Origin: Oscillospiraceae bacterium
Lineage (GTDB): Bacteria > Bacillota > Clostridia > Oscillospirales > Oscillospiraceae
Reading direction: 5' to 3'
DNA length: 64,000 nt
Assembly (NCBI GenBank): GCA_022795735.1
Contig: JAAWHG010000008.1
Location: 1 to 64,000, forward strand
Under the pieces are notes generated by a model. It was not told the DNA's origin, made no database searches, and saw nothing but the letters and a program-made list of their open reading frames with translations. Each line of letters opens with the position of its first letter. Positions within the stretch are counted from its first letter, which is position 1. Of the stretch, positions 41,591-50,745 are shown in pieces. The position numbers and the translations under genes are program-made.

Positions 41591-42211
41591 GTGCATCTGA
41601 TTGAAGACATTCGCGCCTACCGGAAAAATGACCCGGCGGCGCGCAGCGCGTTGGAAGTGGCGCTGCTCTACAACGGCTTCCACGCCACCTTTTTCTACCG
41701 CGTCGCCCATTGGCTCTATGTTCACCGCCTGCGTTTTCTCGCCCGTCTGATCTCGCAGCTCGCCAAATTTCTCACCGGCGTCGAGATTCACCCGGCGGCA
41801 AAAATCGGGCGGCGGCTGGTCATTGACCACGGAACCGGCATCGTCATCGGCGCGACGGCTGAGATCGGCGACGACTGCCTGCTCTACCAGGGGGTCACCC
41901 TCGGCGGCACCGGCAAGGATGTTGGAAAGCGCCACCCCACTTTGGGCAATAATATCATGGTGGGCTGCGGGGCCAAAATCCTCGGCCCTTTCAAGGTGGG
42001 CGACAACGCCCGCATCGCCGCCAATTCGGTGGTTCTGCGCGAGGTGCCGGAGAATGCTACCGTTGTCGGCGTTCCGGGCCGCATTGTAAAAATCAGCGGC
42101 GAAAAGCATGACCACATCCACACCCCGGACCCCATCATGCTGGAAATTGAACGCCTGGAAGAGCGGGTCGCCTGTCTGGAAGCGCTGTTACAGAAGAAGA
42201 ACGGAGGATAA
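41591..42211 (+). CDS. cysE: Serine O-acetyltransferase
   Basis: 206 residues with a GTG start at 41591, 8 bases behind GGAGGAG. N-terminal helical part, then the left-handed beta-helix of hexapeptide repeats with IHPAAKIGRRLVIDHGTGIV, GVTLGGTG, KRHPTLGNNIMVGCGAKILG and the C-terminal GVPGRIVKISG. Makes O-acetylserine, the precursor of cysteine. It is 3 bases upstream of cysS in a shared T-box-controlled transcript, so precursor synthesis and tRNA charging respond together to cysteine shortage. Confidence 0.96.
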   Translation: MHLIEDIRAYRKNDPAARSALEVALLYNGFHATFFYRVAHWLYVHRLRFLARLISQLAKFLTGVEIHPAAKIGRRLVIDHGTGIVIGATAEIGDDCLLYQGVTLGGTGKDVGKRHPTLGNNIMVGCGAKILGPFKVGDNARIAANSVVLREVPENATVVGVPGRIVKISGEKHDHIHTPDPIMLEIERLEERVACLEALLQKKNGG

Positions 42212-42214
42212 ACC

Positions 42215-43657
42215 ATGTTTCTCTACAACTCAACCAGCCACAAAAAAGAGGAATTCAAACCCAAGGATTCCAGTATTGTCAAAATGTACACCTGCGGTCC
42301 GACGGTCTACCACTACGCCCACATCGGCAACCTCCGCAGCTACATCATGGAGGACGTGTTGGAAAAATTCCTGCGCTACAGCGGCTACAATGTCAAGCGC
42401 GTCATGAACATCACTGACGTGGGCCATCTGGCCTCCGACGCCGACACCGGTGAGGATAAAATGCTGAAGGGCGCCAAGCGGGAACACAAATCGGTCATGG
42501 AAATCGCCCAATTCTATACCACCGCCTTCTTCGAGGACTGCCGCAAGCTCAGCATCAAACGCCCCGACGTCGTGGAGCCGGCCACCAACTGCATCGGCGA
42601 GTATATCGGCATCATCACACGCCTCCTCGAAAAAGGATACGCCTATCAATCCGGCGGCAACGTCTACTTCGACACCTCCCGTCTGGACAAATACTATGTC
42701 TTCGACAATTACAGCGAGGATGATTTGGAGGTCGGCGTCCGCGAGGGGGTGGAGGCCGACGAGAACAAGCGCAACAAAAACGACTTTGTTCTCTGGTTTA
42801 CCAAGTCCAAGTTCGAGGACCAGGCCCTCAAATGGGATTCCCCCTGGGGGGTGGGTTATCCCGGCTGGCACATCGAATGCTCGGGGATTTCCCTCAAGCA
42901 TCTGGGCGAGGACTTGGACATCCACTGCGGCGGCATTGACAACGCCTTTCCCCACCACACCAACGAAATTGCCCAGTCAGAGGCCTACCTCGGCCATCCC
43001 TGGTGCGGCTATTGGTTCCACGTTCACCATCTGAACACCAACACCGGCAAAATGTCCAAATCCAAGGGCGAGTTTCTGACCGTCAGTCTTCTGGAGGAAA
43101 AGGGCTACGACCCGCTGGCCTACCGGCTATTCTGCCTCCAGTCCCATTACCGCCGGGGTCTGGTCTTCACCTGGGAAAACCTCGACAACGCGGCGGGCAC
43201 CTATCAAAAGCTCATCGCCAAGGTCGCCGCCCTCGACCCGGACGCGCCCGGCGACGTAGACCCATCCGCCTATGAACCGTTGGACGGCAAATTCCGCGCC
43301 GCTTTGGGCAACGATCTCAACACCTCCCTCGCCGTCACCTCGGTCTACGACGTACTCAAGGCCAAGACCAACGACAAGACCAAGCTGGCCCTTCTCAACG
43401 CCTTTGACCGCGTTCTCGGCCTCTCCCTCACCGAAAAGGCCGCTGAAAAGCGAAAGGAAAACGCCAAATCCGCAACGGTAGGCGGTTTCCTCATCCAGGG
43501 AGAGGACGACCCCGACGTCAATCAATTAATTTTGGCCCGGCAAGCGGCCAAAAAAGCCAAGGACTTTGCCGAGGCCGACCGCATCCGCGGCGAGCTCAAG
43601 GACAAGGGAATCGAGTTGACCGACATTCCCGGCGGCGTCCAGTGGCGGCGCGTGTAA
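42215..43657 (+). CDS. cysS: Cysteinyl-tRNA synthetase
   Basis: 480 residues, class I. HIGH-type motif [20 protein letters not shown], zinc-site residues in [13 protein letters not shown] and [18 protein letters not shown] motif in [11 protein letters not shown], and a DALR anticodon-binding end. Attaches cysteine to tRNA-Cys. The start follows GGAGG. Length normal. A good terminator follows. Confidence 0.97.
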   Translation: MFLYNSTSHKKEEFKPKDSSIVKMYTCGPTVYHYAHIGNLRSYIMEDVLEKFLRYSGYNVKRVMNITDVGHLASDADTGEDKMLKGAKREHKSVMEIAQFYTTAFFEDCRKLSIKRPDVVEPATNCIGEYIGIITRLLEKGYAYQSGGNVYFDTSRLDKYYVFDNYSEDDLEVGVREGVEADENKRNKNDFVLWFTKSKFEDQALKWDSPWGVGYPGWHIECSGISLKHLGEDLDIHCGGIDNAFPHHTNEIAQSEAYLGHPWCGYWFHVHHLNTNTGKMSKSKGEFLTVSLLEEKGYDPLAYRLFCLQSHYRRGLVFTWENLDNAAGTYQKLIAKVAALDPDAPGDVDPSAYEPLDGKFRAALGNDLNTSLAVTSVYDVLKAKTNDKTKLALLNAFDRVLGLSLTEKAAEKRKENAKSATVGGFLIQGEDDPDVNQLILARQAAKKAKDFAEADRIRGELKDKGIELTDIPGGVQWRRV

Positions 43658-43673
43658 CTCTATTATTTCAGCA

Positions 43674-43710
43674 AAAAGGGCTTCCGGCGATACGCCGGAG
43701 GCCCTTTTTC
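43674..43710 (+). terminator. cysE-cysS terminator
   Basis: Stem AAAGGGC-T-TCCGGCG/CGCCGGAGGCCCTTTTT with a short loop. The A-run on the other side also suits the converging cyclase gene. Confidence 0.85.
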
Positions 43711-43718
43711 GTCTTACG

Positions 43719-45545
43719 CTATGGCTCCAATATTTCCTCTAACCGGAGGACCTCAAAGCCCTCCCGTTTACCCTTGAGCTTGATGGTGTCGCCCAGGGAG
43801 GTCACACGAGCGCGATCCCCCAGCGCGTCGGCCACGGCGCGGGAGACGTAAACCGTTCCCCCCGGGGCGTTGGCCTCCAGTCTGGCCGCCGTGTTTACCG
43901 TATCCCCAATGGCGGTGTAATCCATCCGCATCGGCGCACCGATGTTGCCAACGACGGCGGGGCCCACGTTGACCCCCACGCCAAACGACACCGTGCGTCC
44001 ATACTCCTTTTGGAGCTTTTCCGCCAACGGCCTTGAGCCCTCCACCATTGCCATGGCCGCCTTACAGGCGTTCATGACATAGTCCTCCTGGGGCAGCGGC
44101 GCGTTCCAGATCGCCATGGTGCAGTCTCCCACGAACTTGTCCAAGGTGCCGTGGTTGTCCATGACGCACTGGGTTGTCAGGGTGAGATATTGGTTTAGAA
44201 TCTCCACAATCTGGGGCGGGGTCAACACCTCGCTCATCGTCGTAAAGCCCCGAATGTCCACAAAGAGGACGGCAATGTCGGTCAGCTTTCCGCCTAAGTC
44301 CAGCGATTCCGAGCCATCGCGCAGCAGCTCGCGGATGACAGAGGGGTCCACGTAACGTTTGAAGGTGTTGGTCACCCGCTGCTTTTCCATGGCCGACTGA
44401 ATATAGTTCAGGGCAATGCACACCACATACAGCACCGTCACCCCCAACGGAACCCACAGCGCGTGGAGCAGAAGCCCCTGCGAAGCGCAGACCACACACA
44501 GCAGCAGCCACCCGCCGCAGAGCGCCGCCCACAGCGCCGTGGCAATCAGCACCCGCCGCCGCCGGAAGCCCAGGAACGCCAACAGCAGCAGTCCAAACAG
44601 CACGGCCAGCTGAACCGTGTCCCCCGCCTCTTTTTTGTAATCGCCCCACAGCAGAGCCTGTAGCGCGTTGGCATGAATTTCGATACCATACATCTGTTTC
44701 GCGTGGCTGTTGGCGGTGAAATAGGCGTCCTGCATGCCTGCCGCATAGGGACCAATGAGGACGATACGCCCGGCAAAGAAATCCGGTTCTATCTCGCCCA
44801 GCACCACGTCGGCGAGGGAAATTCCCTCGTCAAAGTCGCCCGGCAGGCCGTTATAGGGCAGATACCAGAAGCCGCGCTGGTCCACCGGCGGTTCGGTTAC
44901 CGGCTCCCCGCCAACATACGCCCGGTAGAGATTGGCCGCCGCCAACGCGAGGGAAGGGATTTCCGCCCCGCCGGGCGGCTGTACCCGGAGCAGATGGTGC
45001 CGCAGGAGGCCGTCGTCATCCGCCATGACGTTGATATGACACAGCGTCGCCGCCTCCCGCAGGGCGTCATAGGGGACGGCGCTCCCCTCTTCCAGAATGG
45101 AAAAGTCCTCGTAGCTGTACGTCCCGTCCGCCCGCTGGACCATGTCCCGTCCAAAGGTGTAGGCGCTGGCGGCGATGACGTTGCCGTATTCCGCCGCCGC
45201 CTCGGCCAGCCATGCGTCCAAATCCGGGTCGTTCTCGCCGGTGAACAGAACGTCGATGGCGATAGCTGCCGGGCGGCAGTCCTCACTGGCGTTCAGGGCC
45301 TCGATGGCCTGGGCGTAGAGGTCGCGGGTCCAGGTGGTAAAGGGGCCAAATTCCGCGATGGCCCGGTCGTCCATCCCCACCAGCACGATTTCCCCATCCT
45401 GGGGCGTCCGGCGCTGGTACAGGAGGTCGGACGCCGTCTGATCCAGGCGGTACACCAGGCCCAGGGCCGCCAGCAGCGTCATAGCGCCCGCCGCCAGCAC
45501 CGCCCACAGCAGCGTCCTGACCAGCCCTTTCCCCCGCTCAGCCAA
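43719..45545 (-). CDS. CHASE2-domain adenylate cyclase
   Basis: 608 residues if started at the TTG at 45545 (GGAG seven bases upstream), which overlaps the upstream stop codon region by 8 bases. A membrane helix (TLLWAVLAAGAMTLLAALGL) is followed by an extracytoplasmic CHASE2 domain (about 35-320: EIVLVGMDDRAIAEFGPF, AIDVLFTGENDPDLDAW, IVLIGPYAAGMQDAYFT), three membrane helices, and a class III cyclase domain (VLFVDIRGFTTMSEVLTPPQ, TLDKFVGDCTMAIWNAP, YTAIGDTVNTAARLEANAPG). The metal-binding Asp residues and the adenine-specifying Lys in LDKFVGD are present, so cAMP is the likely product. Last gene after two exported proteins; probably it reads an envelope signal. Confidence 0.9.
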   Translation of the reverse strand: MAERGKGLVRTLLWAVLAAGAMTLLAALGLVYRLDQTASDLLYQRRTPQDGEIVLVGMDDRAIAEFGPFTTWTRDLYAQAIEALNASEDCRPAAIAIDVLFTGENDPDLDAWLAEAAAEYGNVIAASAYTFGRDMVQRADGTYSYEDFSILEEGSAVPYDALREAATLCHINVMADDDGLLRHHLLRVQPPGGAEIPSLALAAANLYRAYVGGEPVTEPPVDQRGFWYLPYNGLPGDFDEGISLADVVLGEIEPDFFAGRIVLIGPYAAGMQDAYFTANSHAKQMYGIEIHANALQALLWGDYKKEAGDTVQLAVLFGLLLLAFLGFRRRRVLIATALWAALCGGWLLLCVVCASQGLLLHALWVPLGVTVLYVVCIALNYIQSAMEKQRVTNTFKRYVDPSVIRELLRDGSESLDLGGKLTDIAVLFVDIRGFTTMSEVLTPPQIVEILNQYLTLTTQCVMDNHGTLDKFVGDCTMAIWNAPLPQEDYVMNACKAAMAMVEGSRPLAEKLQKEYGRTVSFGVGVNVGPAVVGNIGAPMRMDYTAIGDTVNTAARLEANAPGGTVYVSRAVADALGDRARVTSLGDTIKLKGKREGFEVLRLEEILEP

Positions 45546-46851
45546 CCGGAAGCTCCAAAATGGTCTGAGCGAAGCTGTCGCATACCAGGAGAGTATCCCC
45601 CTGAAGCAGAAGACCGGACGGGTCAATCAGGCGCAAATCCTCCGTGCTGTAATCCCGTGCCGCGACGGTGTTCACCCAGCCATCCCGAATCCGGCGGATC
45701 GAGCTGTTGCCGGTGTCGGATACATAAATCGTTCCGTCATCGGCCACTGTCACGGCGGTAGGCGCCGAAAAGGCCGCCATTTCCGCCGCGCCGTCGCCGC
45801 AGCCGTCCGCCCCGCTCCCGGCGGCGACGGTCAGCTTTGTGCCGTCCAGCCGGGAAACGCGATTGGCGCCCGTCTCGGCAATGTAGAGAACGCCGTCCCG
45901 CCAGCAAAGGCCCATCGGGTCGCTGAGGCCGCCGGCGGCAATGGTCAGGGTCCCCTTGGCGTCCAGCTTACGGATGGTCCCGCTGAATGTGTCCGAAATG
46001 TACAGGTTGCCCGCGCCGTCGGCGGCAAGGCCGGTGGGGTGGGCAAGATTTTGATTGAGCGTCGTAACCGTTCCACCAGCTAACAGGCGCAGAGCGTTGT
46101 TGGACGCGTCGCTCACCGCCCAGCCGTCCCTGTATGGGGCGATGGCCCAGGGCTCGCCGAAATAGCTCTCCAGTAGCTTCGCGTCGTGGTAGCCGCCCAC
46201 GGGCCTGCCGCCAATGTCCTTGACGGTGTCGCCTCCGGCGTAGACCTCCGCTTTGCCATCGTTTACCCGCCAGATTTTCTTATTGTAGAGGTCGGTCACC
46301 AGCACGCTCCCGTCCTCCATGGCGGCAATGCCGTTGGCCCCGAAGGAGGCGTCCATAAAGCCGCCTTCTGACAGAAACGCAACACCGGCGCGCCGCATCA
46401 GTATCGTGGCCGCCTCGGCGCGGGTGACCGCCGCGAGGGGGTCCAGCCGGGCGTTGGGCTTGCCGGTAATCAGGCCCTCGGCGTTGGCCCACGCCGCCGC
46501 CTGGACGGCTTCGGGCGAAACCTTGTCCGCGTCGGCGAAGGGCAGCTCCGCCCCGTTATCGGGCGCGCCCGCCGCCTGCCACAGCAGCACGGCCAGCTCC
46601 TCCCGCGTGATTGCCTCGGTGGGGTCGCCCTCGCTCTCTCCGGCCCAGGAGGCCGTCATGCGCCGGGTCAGCGCGCCGCCGGGGTTGAAATGGGTCTCGT
46701 CGGTCCCCGCCATCAGGGCGTGTTCCTGGCAGTAGGCCACCGCCCCGGCGTACCACGCGCCCCCGGGGACGTCCTGATAGGACGTCCCCGCAGCCATTAC
46801 GGGAATGGCCAGCGCCAGCGTCAGCGCCGCCCCCGCAATCGGTTTTCTCAT
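45538..46851 (-). CDS. SLH and NHL-repeat (beta-propeller) surface protein
   Basis: 437 residues. Signal peptide ending near VMAAGT. Residues about 24-160 are SLH units (YQDVPGGAWYAGAVAYCQEH, ITREELAVLLWQAAGA, VTRAEAATILMRRAG). Residues 165-437 are NHL/SMP-type propeller blades, with repeated motifs such as NLYISDTFSGTIRKLDA and TIYVSDTGNSSIRRIRDG. NHL propellers bind proteins, sugars or nucleic acids. It would sit in the wall, anchored by SLH. Overlaps the FecR-type gene by 4 bases (ATGA), so the two are translated together and precede the cyclase. Confidence 0.88.
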   Translation of the reverse strand: MRKPIAGAALTLALAIPVMAAGTSYQDVPGGAWYAGAVAYCQEHALMAGTDETHFNPGGALTRRMTASWAGESEGDPTEAITREELAVLLWQAAGAPDNGAELPFADADKVSPEAVQAAAWANAEGLITGKPNARLDPLAAVTRAEAATILMRRAGVAFLSEGGFMDASFGANGIAAMEDGSVLVTDLYNKKIWRVNDGKAEVYAGGDTVKDIGGRPVGGYHDAKLLESYFGEPWAIAPYRDGWAVSDASNNALRLLAGGTVTTLNQNLAHPTGLAADGAGNLYISDTFSGTIRKLDAKGTLTIAAGGLSDPMGLCWRDGVLYIAETGANRVSRLDGTKLTVAAGSGADGCGDGAAEMAAFSAPTAVTVADDGTIYVSDTGNSSIRRIRDGWVNTVAARDYSTEDLRLIDPSGLLLQGDTLLVCDSFAQTILELPVG

Positions 46852-49190
46852 GTCTCCTCTTCCTCCTGGTCGGTGTGATCCTCCGTCTCGCCGGGCTCGG
46901 TCTGGCCGGGGGCCGGGATGGCCGGTTCGGTCGGAAGCAGCGCCTCGGGCGGGGTGACGGTTCCCGTGTCCTCCGGCGTTGTGCCAGCGTCGTCCTTGGG
47001 TCCTTCGGCACCGTCCGTGTCCTCCGGTTCACTGGGGGCCTCCGGGGTTTCGGGCTCGGCCGGCTCCGTGGGAGTCTCAGGCTCGGCCGGCTCTACGGGT
47101 TCCGTGGGGGCCTCGGGCTCTATGGGAGTTTCGGGCTCTACGGGGGTCTCGGGTTCCGTGGGTGCCGTAGGCTCCGCAGGGGTTTCGGGTTCAGCCGGCG
47201 CTTCCGGCTCCGCCGGGGCTGCGGGCGCTTCGGTCATTTCAGGCAGAAGCGATGCTGCAACTAGGGTAGCGGGTGTCGTTGTTTGAGGGTAGACGACAGC
47301 TCCGTCCATTGTAATGCTTCCATTGCCATCTACATTATATTGATATCCGAATATAGTACCCGTTGGACCCTCGATAGACCCATTGAGATGAATCTGACCA
47401 TTGATCCACAGAGCCGTGTTTTCTAGAATCGTCAAAGTTACACCACCTGGGATGGTCAACTCTGCCCCTTTCGGAATAGTCCAACTTGCATCATCCGGAA
47501 TGGTCATGTCCTTGTGGAGGGTCACTTTGCCTGCTGTCGCGCCAACCATTTTCGCATCGGAGTCGGAATAGAACACAATACCATTTTCCAGTACTATGCC
47601 GCTGTCATCCGTAGCAATGGCGTTCCACCCGGTTGGGAGACATACAAAAGCATCGCCCTTGATTTTGACCTTCGCTCCTGTACCGTAGCCAATACCCGCC
47701 ATATCCCCGCCATTATAATCCGTCCCACCGGACGCTATCACGGTGCTGTCCTCAATCGTGATTCCACTGCTATAGCCTTCTTCGAGAGGAGGGGTATAGC
47801 CGCCTATGCCTACCTTTCCGCCGCCGCCGGTAGCGGTCAGCTTTCCCTTGCCTTTGATGGTCAGCTTTCCGCTGCCGTCCTTTTGCAGCCCTGCGAAATT
47901 GTCACTGCCCGTCAGTACATTATCGGAGTTCTCAGACAAATGAACGGTTACATTTCCTGTGTACCCCTCTGGAATCAGAAACGCGGTCCCGCCTTTGTCC
48001 TGCATGTTGATTTTCACATTGTCCAGCGTAACATCGACCGACGGGGCATCCTTCGAAACCTCTATCCGGTCTGTAGTTTCTTTTTTACTGCTGATTGTGA
48101 GCGCCTTTTCCGACAGGATGGTCAAAACACCGCCGCTGTAGCTGTAGTCTTGCCCATAGGTGCCGTGCTTCACTTTGAAATCGCCTGTGTCAGGCTCCTC
48201 GGATCCGTCCGGGTCTGCTGGGCCTGTGGGTTTTTCCGGCTCTTCCGGCTTCGGTTCCTCGGGTTTCGGCTCATCCGGCTTGACGGGCTCATCCGGCGTC
48301 ACCGGGACGTCCGGCGTACTGCTTCCGCCGCCCGAGCTGTCCGAGCTGGAGCCGCCGGGGATGGTGGCGTTAATGCTGACACCCGAGGCGGCCTGGATTT
48401 GTCCCGCCATCTTCCCTAGATTCTCCAGGATTATCTGGTTGGCCTGCGCGGCCTTCTCCTGGTCCTCCGCCAGCTGTAGTTTCACAGCCACGGGCGTCAC
48501 CTTTGACATATCCAGTCCGGAGGCCATTTGAACCCTGTCGCTGAGGCTGGAGTCTTCCAGCAGCGCGGCCAGCACGAAGCCTGGTATCCCCGGTACGGTT
48601 ATCTTCGATGAGCTTATCTCCGCACCCGGAGCCATCGCGACGCTCTGACCAGCCCCCACCAGGGTTATCCCATGCTTGGTCATATCAAATTGGTGGGACT
48701 TTACTACCACACTGCCCTCCAGTATGCTCACAAGGGATGTGCCCCTGTTATAGCCCATCCAGCCGGCGGTGCCGCGAACGCCCGCCACCATCGTCGCGGT
48801 GCAGATGTTGAGGGTCTCATCCTCTTTGAGCTTCTCGGTGACGTTGAAGAGGAGGTTGCCTGATTTGACAAGCAGCTCCAGACTCTTGCCGTTCTTGTGG
48901 ATTTCCACCTCGCTGTTGGCGTCGATTTTGACCAGCTTGGTGTCGTCCAGCGCGACCCAGGCGTAGCTCGCCGCCCCGGTCGTCACGGTGTAACCGTTAT
49001 AGAGGCGCATCTTGTCCCGCACCGAGACGCCGCGCCCGCTCGCGTTGGAGACCGAGACCGTTCCCTCGGTCCTGGTCAGCTGCATCGTGGACGCCGTCTC
49101 CGCCGCGAGGGCCGCCGGGGCCAGCGTGACCAGCAGCGCCAGCGTCAGCAGCAGCGCGCCCAACCTTTTTATGTTCCTTTTCCTACACAT
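46848..49190 (-). CDS. Exported FecR-domain protein with beta-helix-like middle and repeat tail
   Basis: 780 residues. Signal peptide (LLLTLALLVTLAPAALAAET). Residues 35-190 are a FecR domain (QLTRTEGTVSVSNASGRGV, ATMVAGVRGTAGWMGYNRG, VSILEGSVVVKS). After an acidic Pro-rich linker (about 290-335), residues 340-640 form a repetitive beta-rich region like carbohydrate-binding or pectin-lyase-like domains (YSYSGGVLTILSEKALTISS, GKLTIKGKGKLTATGGGGKV). A Pro/Glu/Thr tail ends the protein. FecR domains sense or anchor at the surface and are often encoded with CHASE2 cyclases. No sortase motif or SLH unit; it could rely on its SLH partner. Confidence 0.85.
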   Translation of the reverse strand: MCRKRNIKRLGALLLTLALLVTLAPAALAAETASTMQLTRTEGTVSVSNASGRGVSVRDKMRLYNGYTVTTGAASYAWVALDDTKLVKIDANSEVEIHKNGKSLELLVKSGNLLFNVTEKLKEDETLNICTATMVAGVRGTAGWMGYNRGTSLVSILEGSVVVKSHQFDMTKHGITLVGAGQSVAMAPGAEISSSKITVPGIPGFVLAALLEDSSLSDRVQMASGLDMSKVTPVAVKLQLAEDQEKAAQANQIILENLGKMAGQIQAASGVSINATIPGGSSSDSSGGGSSTPDVPVTPDEPVKPDEPKPEEPKPEEPEKPTGPADPDGSEEPDTGDFKVKHGTYGQDYSYSGGVLTILSEKALTISSKKETTDRIEVSKDAPSVDVTLDNVKINMQDKGGTAFLIPEGYTGNVTVHLSENSDNVLTGSDNFAGLQKDGSGKLTIKGKGKLTATGGGGKVGIGGYTPPLEEGYSSGITIEDSTVIASGGTDYNGGDMAGIGYGTGAKVKIKGDAFVCLPTGWNAIATDDSGIVLENGIVFYSDSDAKMVGATAGKVTLHKDMTIPDDASWTIPKGAELTIPGGVTLTILENTALWINGQIHLNGSIEGPTGTIFGYQYNVDGNGSITMDGAVVYPQTTTPATLVAASLLPEMTEAPAAPAEPEAPAEPETPAEPTAPTEPETPVEPETPIEPEAPTEPVEPAEPETPTEPAEPETPEAPSEPEDTDGAEGPKDDAGTTPEDTGTVTPPEALLPTEPAIPAPGQTEPGETEDHTDQEEEET
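47029..47229 (-). repeat. Coding tandem repeat, Pro-Glu-x-Pro units
   Basis: About 65 codons of degenerate EP-x-TP/EP-x-AP units in the tail of the FecR-domain protein. It is likely an extended wall-spanning spacer and may vary in length between strains. Confidence 0.75.
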
Positions 49191-49269
49191 TTAATAGGAC
49201 TCCTTTCCCAAATTTTGATATCGCCTTACCGGCGCTGTCAACCGTCTTATGGAGAACGTCCAATGCCGT

Positions 49270-50745
49270 TCATGGCGCTCCCTCCTGTTCCCAGCAGCGG
49301 CTTTCGATAAACAGCCGGGTCAGCTCCGGGTCGAGCTTGCCCTCCCGGTTGGCCATCCCGTCCAGAATGACCAGCGCCTTTTCCACCGGTATCCCCGGCT
49401 TGTAGGGCCGGTCGTCGGCGGTCAGGGCGTCAAAGATGTCCAGAATGGTCACAATGCGCACCTCGACGGGAATCTGCTCCCCCCGCAGGCCGTGGGGATA
49501 GCCGCTGCCGTCCAGAAACTCGTGGTGCATGGAGGCCCAGTCCCGCACATGGGCGTATTCGCCGGGGAAATTGATCTCGCCCAGCAGCTTGCTTGTGACC
49601 ACGACATGGTCCTGCATGACCGCCCGCTCCTCGTCCGAGAGGGTGCCCTTGCGAATGTCCATCATCCGGTGCTCCTCGGGTGGGAGCCAGGGGCGGAAGG
49701 TCCCGTCCTCCGCCTCGTAGGTACGCGCCGCCAAAACGTCCAACGCGGCGACCCGATTTTCGGACAGAACCCCCGCGCTGTTGCATACCGCGATCAGCTC
49801 CTCCGCCTCATGGGTCTGCCGGACCAGCTCCTGCCGCTCTTCCGCGGTCAGCTTCCCTTTGAGTTCATCAATTTCCGCTCGGAGCCGGATTACCTGCATC
49901 CGGTGGACAAAGTCTGTGTATTGCTTGGGCGTCATCCGCCCTTCTTTGTTCATAATCCCCAGGGGGATAACCAGCTTGCCGATGTCATGCAGCCAGACGC
50001 TGAGCAGCAGTTCCTCCCGCCGGTCGCCCACGAAGCGCTCCGGCTCCCCCCGCGCCCGGGCCAGGCGGTTGAGATAGTCGAGGAACCGTTCGCCGTAGGC
50101 CACCATATGTCTCGTGTGGCTGCCGTTGTAGGGGGTGCGCTCGTCGACGGCGGACGACATCACCCGCACGAAGGACTGAAACAGGTCCTTGATCTCCTCG
50201 ATGTACCGCACGTTCTGGATGGTGATGGCCGCCTGCGACCCGACCGATTCCAGCATCAGGGCGTTGTCCTCGGTGAAGGCGCAGATGTTGCCGTCCCGGT
50301 CGAGCGCGTTGAGAAGCTGGATGACGCCCAGCTTCTGGCCCTGCCGGTTGCGCAGCGGCACCACCAGCATGGACTGGGTGTGGTAGCCGGTGATCGCGTC
50401 GTACCGGGCCGCCCCTGAGAAGTCGCATTCGGTGCTGGTGTAGACGTCCTCAATGCGCACCGTCCGGTCCTCGATGATGGACAGGGCGCAGACGTTCTCC
50501 CGCCGCAGCGGGACGGGGGGCAGGTCGGGGTCCTTGCCGTCGCCGCCGTCATAGGTTTGCAGGGTGTCGTTGCGCATGATTTTGAAGCGCAGCGCGTCGC
50601 CGTCGAGCAGGTACAGGGTTCCGGCGTCGCAGTGGGCCAGGTCCATCAGGCAGGCCAGAATTTCTTCCAGCAGGCGGTTCAAATCCCGCTCGTAGGAGAG
50701 CAAAACGCCCACCTTGAGGATTTTTACAATTTCCTCCTGTGTCAT
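49270..50745 (-). CDS. GAF and HD-GYP domain phosphodiesterase
   Basis: 491 residues from the ATG at 50745, whose first base overlaps the stop codon of the preceding gene (TGATG). A GAF domain (about 15-170) is followed by an HD-GYP domain: HTRHMVAYGERFLDYLNRLA, LSVWLHDIGKLVIPLGIMNK, and the signature MHHEFLDGSGYPHGL, then ILDIFDALTADDRPYKP. All HD and GYP residues are present, so c-di-GMP hydrolysis is likely. An insertion of about 110 residues lies between HDIGK and the second part. Cytoplasmic; GAF may bind a small ligand such as a cyclic nucleotide. Confidence 0.92.
   Translation of the reverse strand: MTQEEIVKILKVGVLLSYERDLNRLLEEILACLMDLAHCDAGTLYLLDGDALRFKIMRNDTLQTYDGGDGKDPDLPPVPLRRENVCALSIIEDRTVRIEDVYTSTECDFSGAARYDAITGYHTQSMLVVPLRNRQGQKLGVIQLLNALDRDGNICAFTEDNALMLESVGSQAAITIQNVRYIEEIKDLFQSFVRVMSSAVDERTPYNGSHTRHMVAYGERFLDYLNRLARARGEPERFVGDRREELLLSVWLHDIGKLVIPLGIMNKEGRMTPKQYTDFVHRMQVIRLRAEIDELKGKLTAEERQELVRQTHEAEELIAVCNSAGVLSENRVAALDVLAARTYEAEDGTFRPWLPPEEHRMMDIRKGTLSDEERAVMQDHVVVTSKLLGEINFPGEYAHVRDWASMHHEFLDGSGYPHGLRGEQIPVEVRIVTILDIFDALTADDRPYKPGIPVEKALVILDGMANREGKLDPELTRLFIESRCWEQEGAP

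Noticed and set aside
46875-47286. Repetitive DNA that could be mistaken for a CRISPR-like or satellite array
   Set aside because: The period is 3-6 codons, stays in frame with the FecR-domain protein and encodes Pro/Glu spacers; there are no unique spacers of constant length.
49191-49269. A promoter for the FecR gene cluster
   Set aside because: A TTGACA is present on the minus strand but the only -10-like sequence is spaced at about 15 bases and is poor, so I do not list it as a feature.
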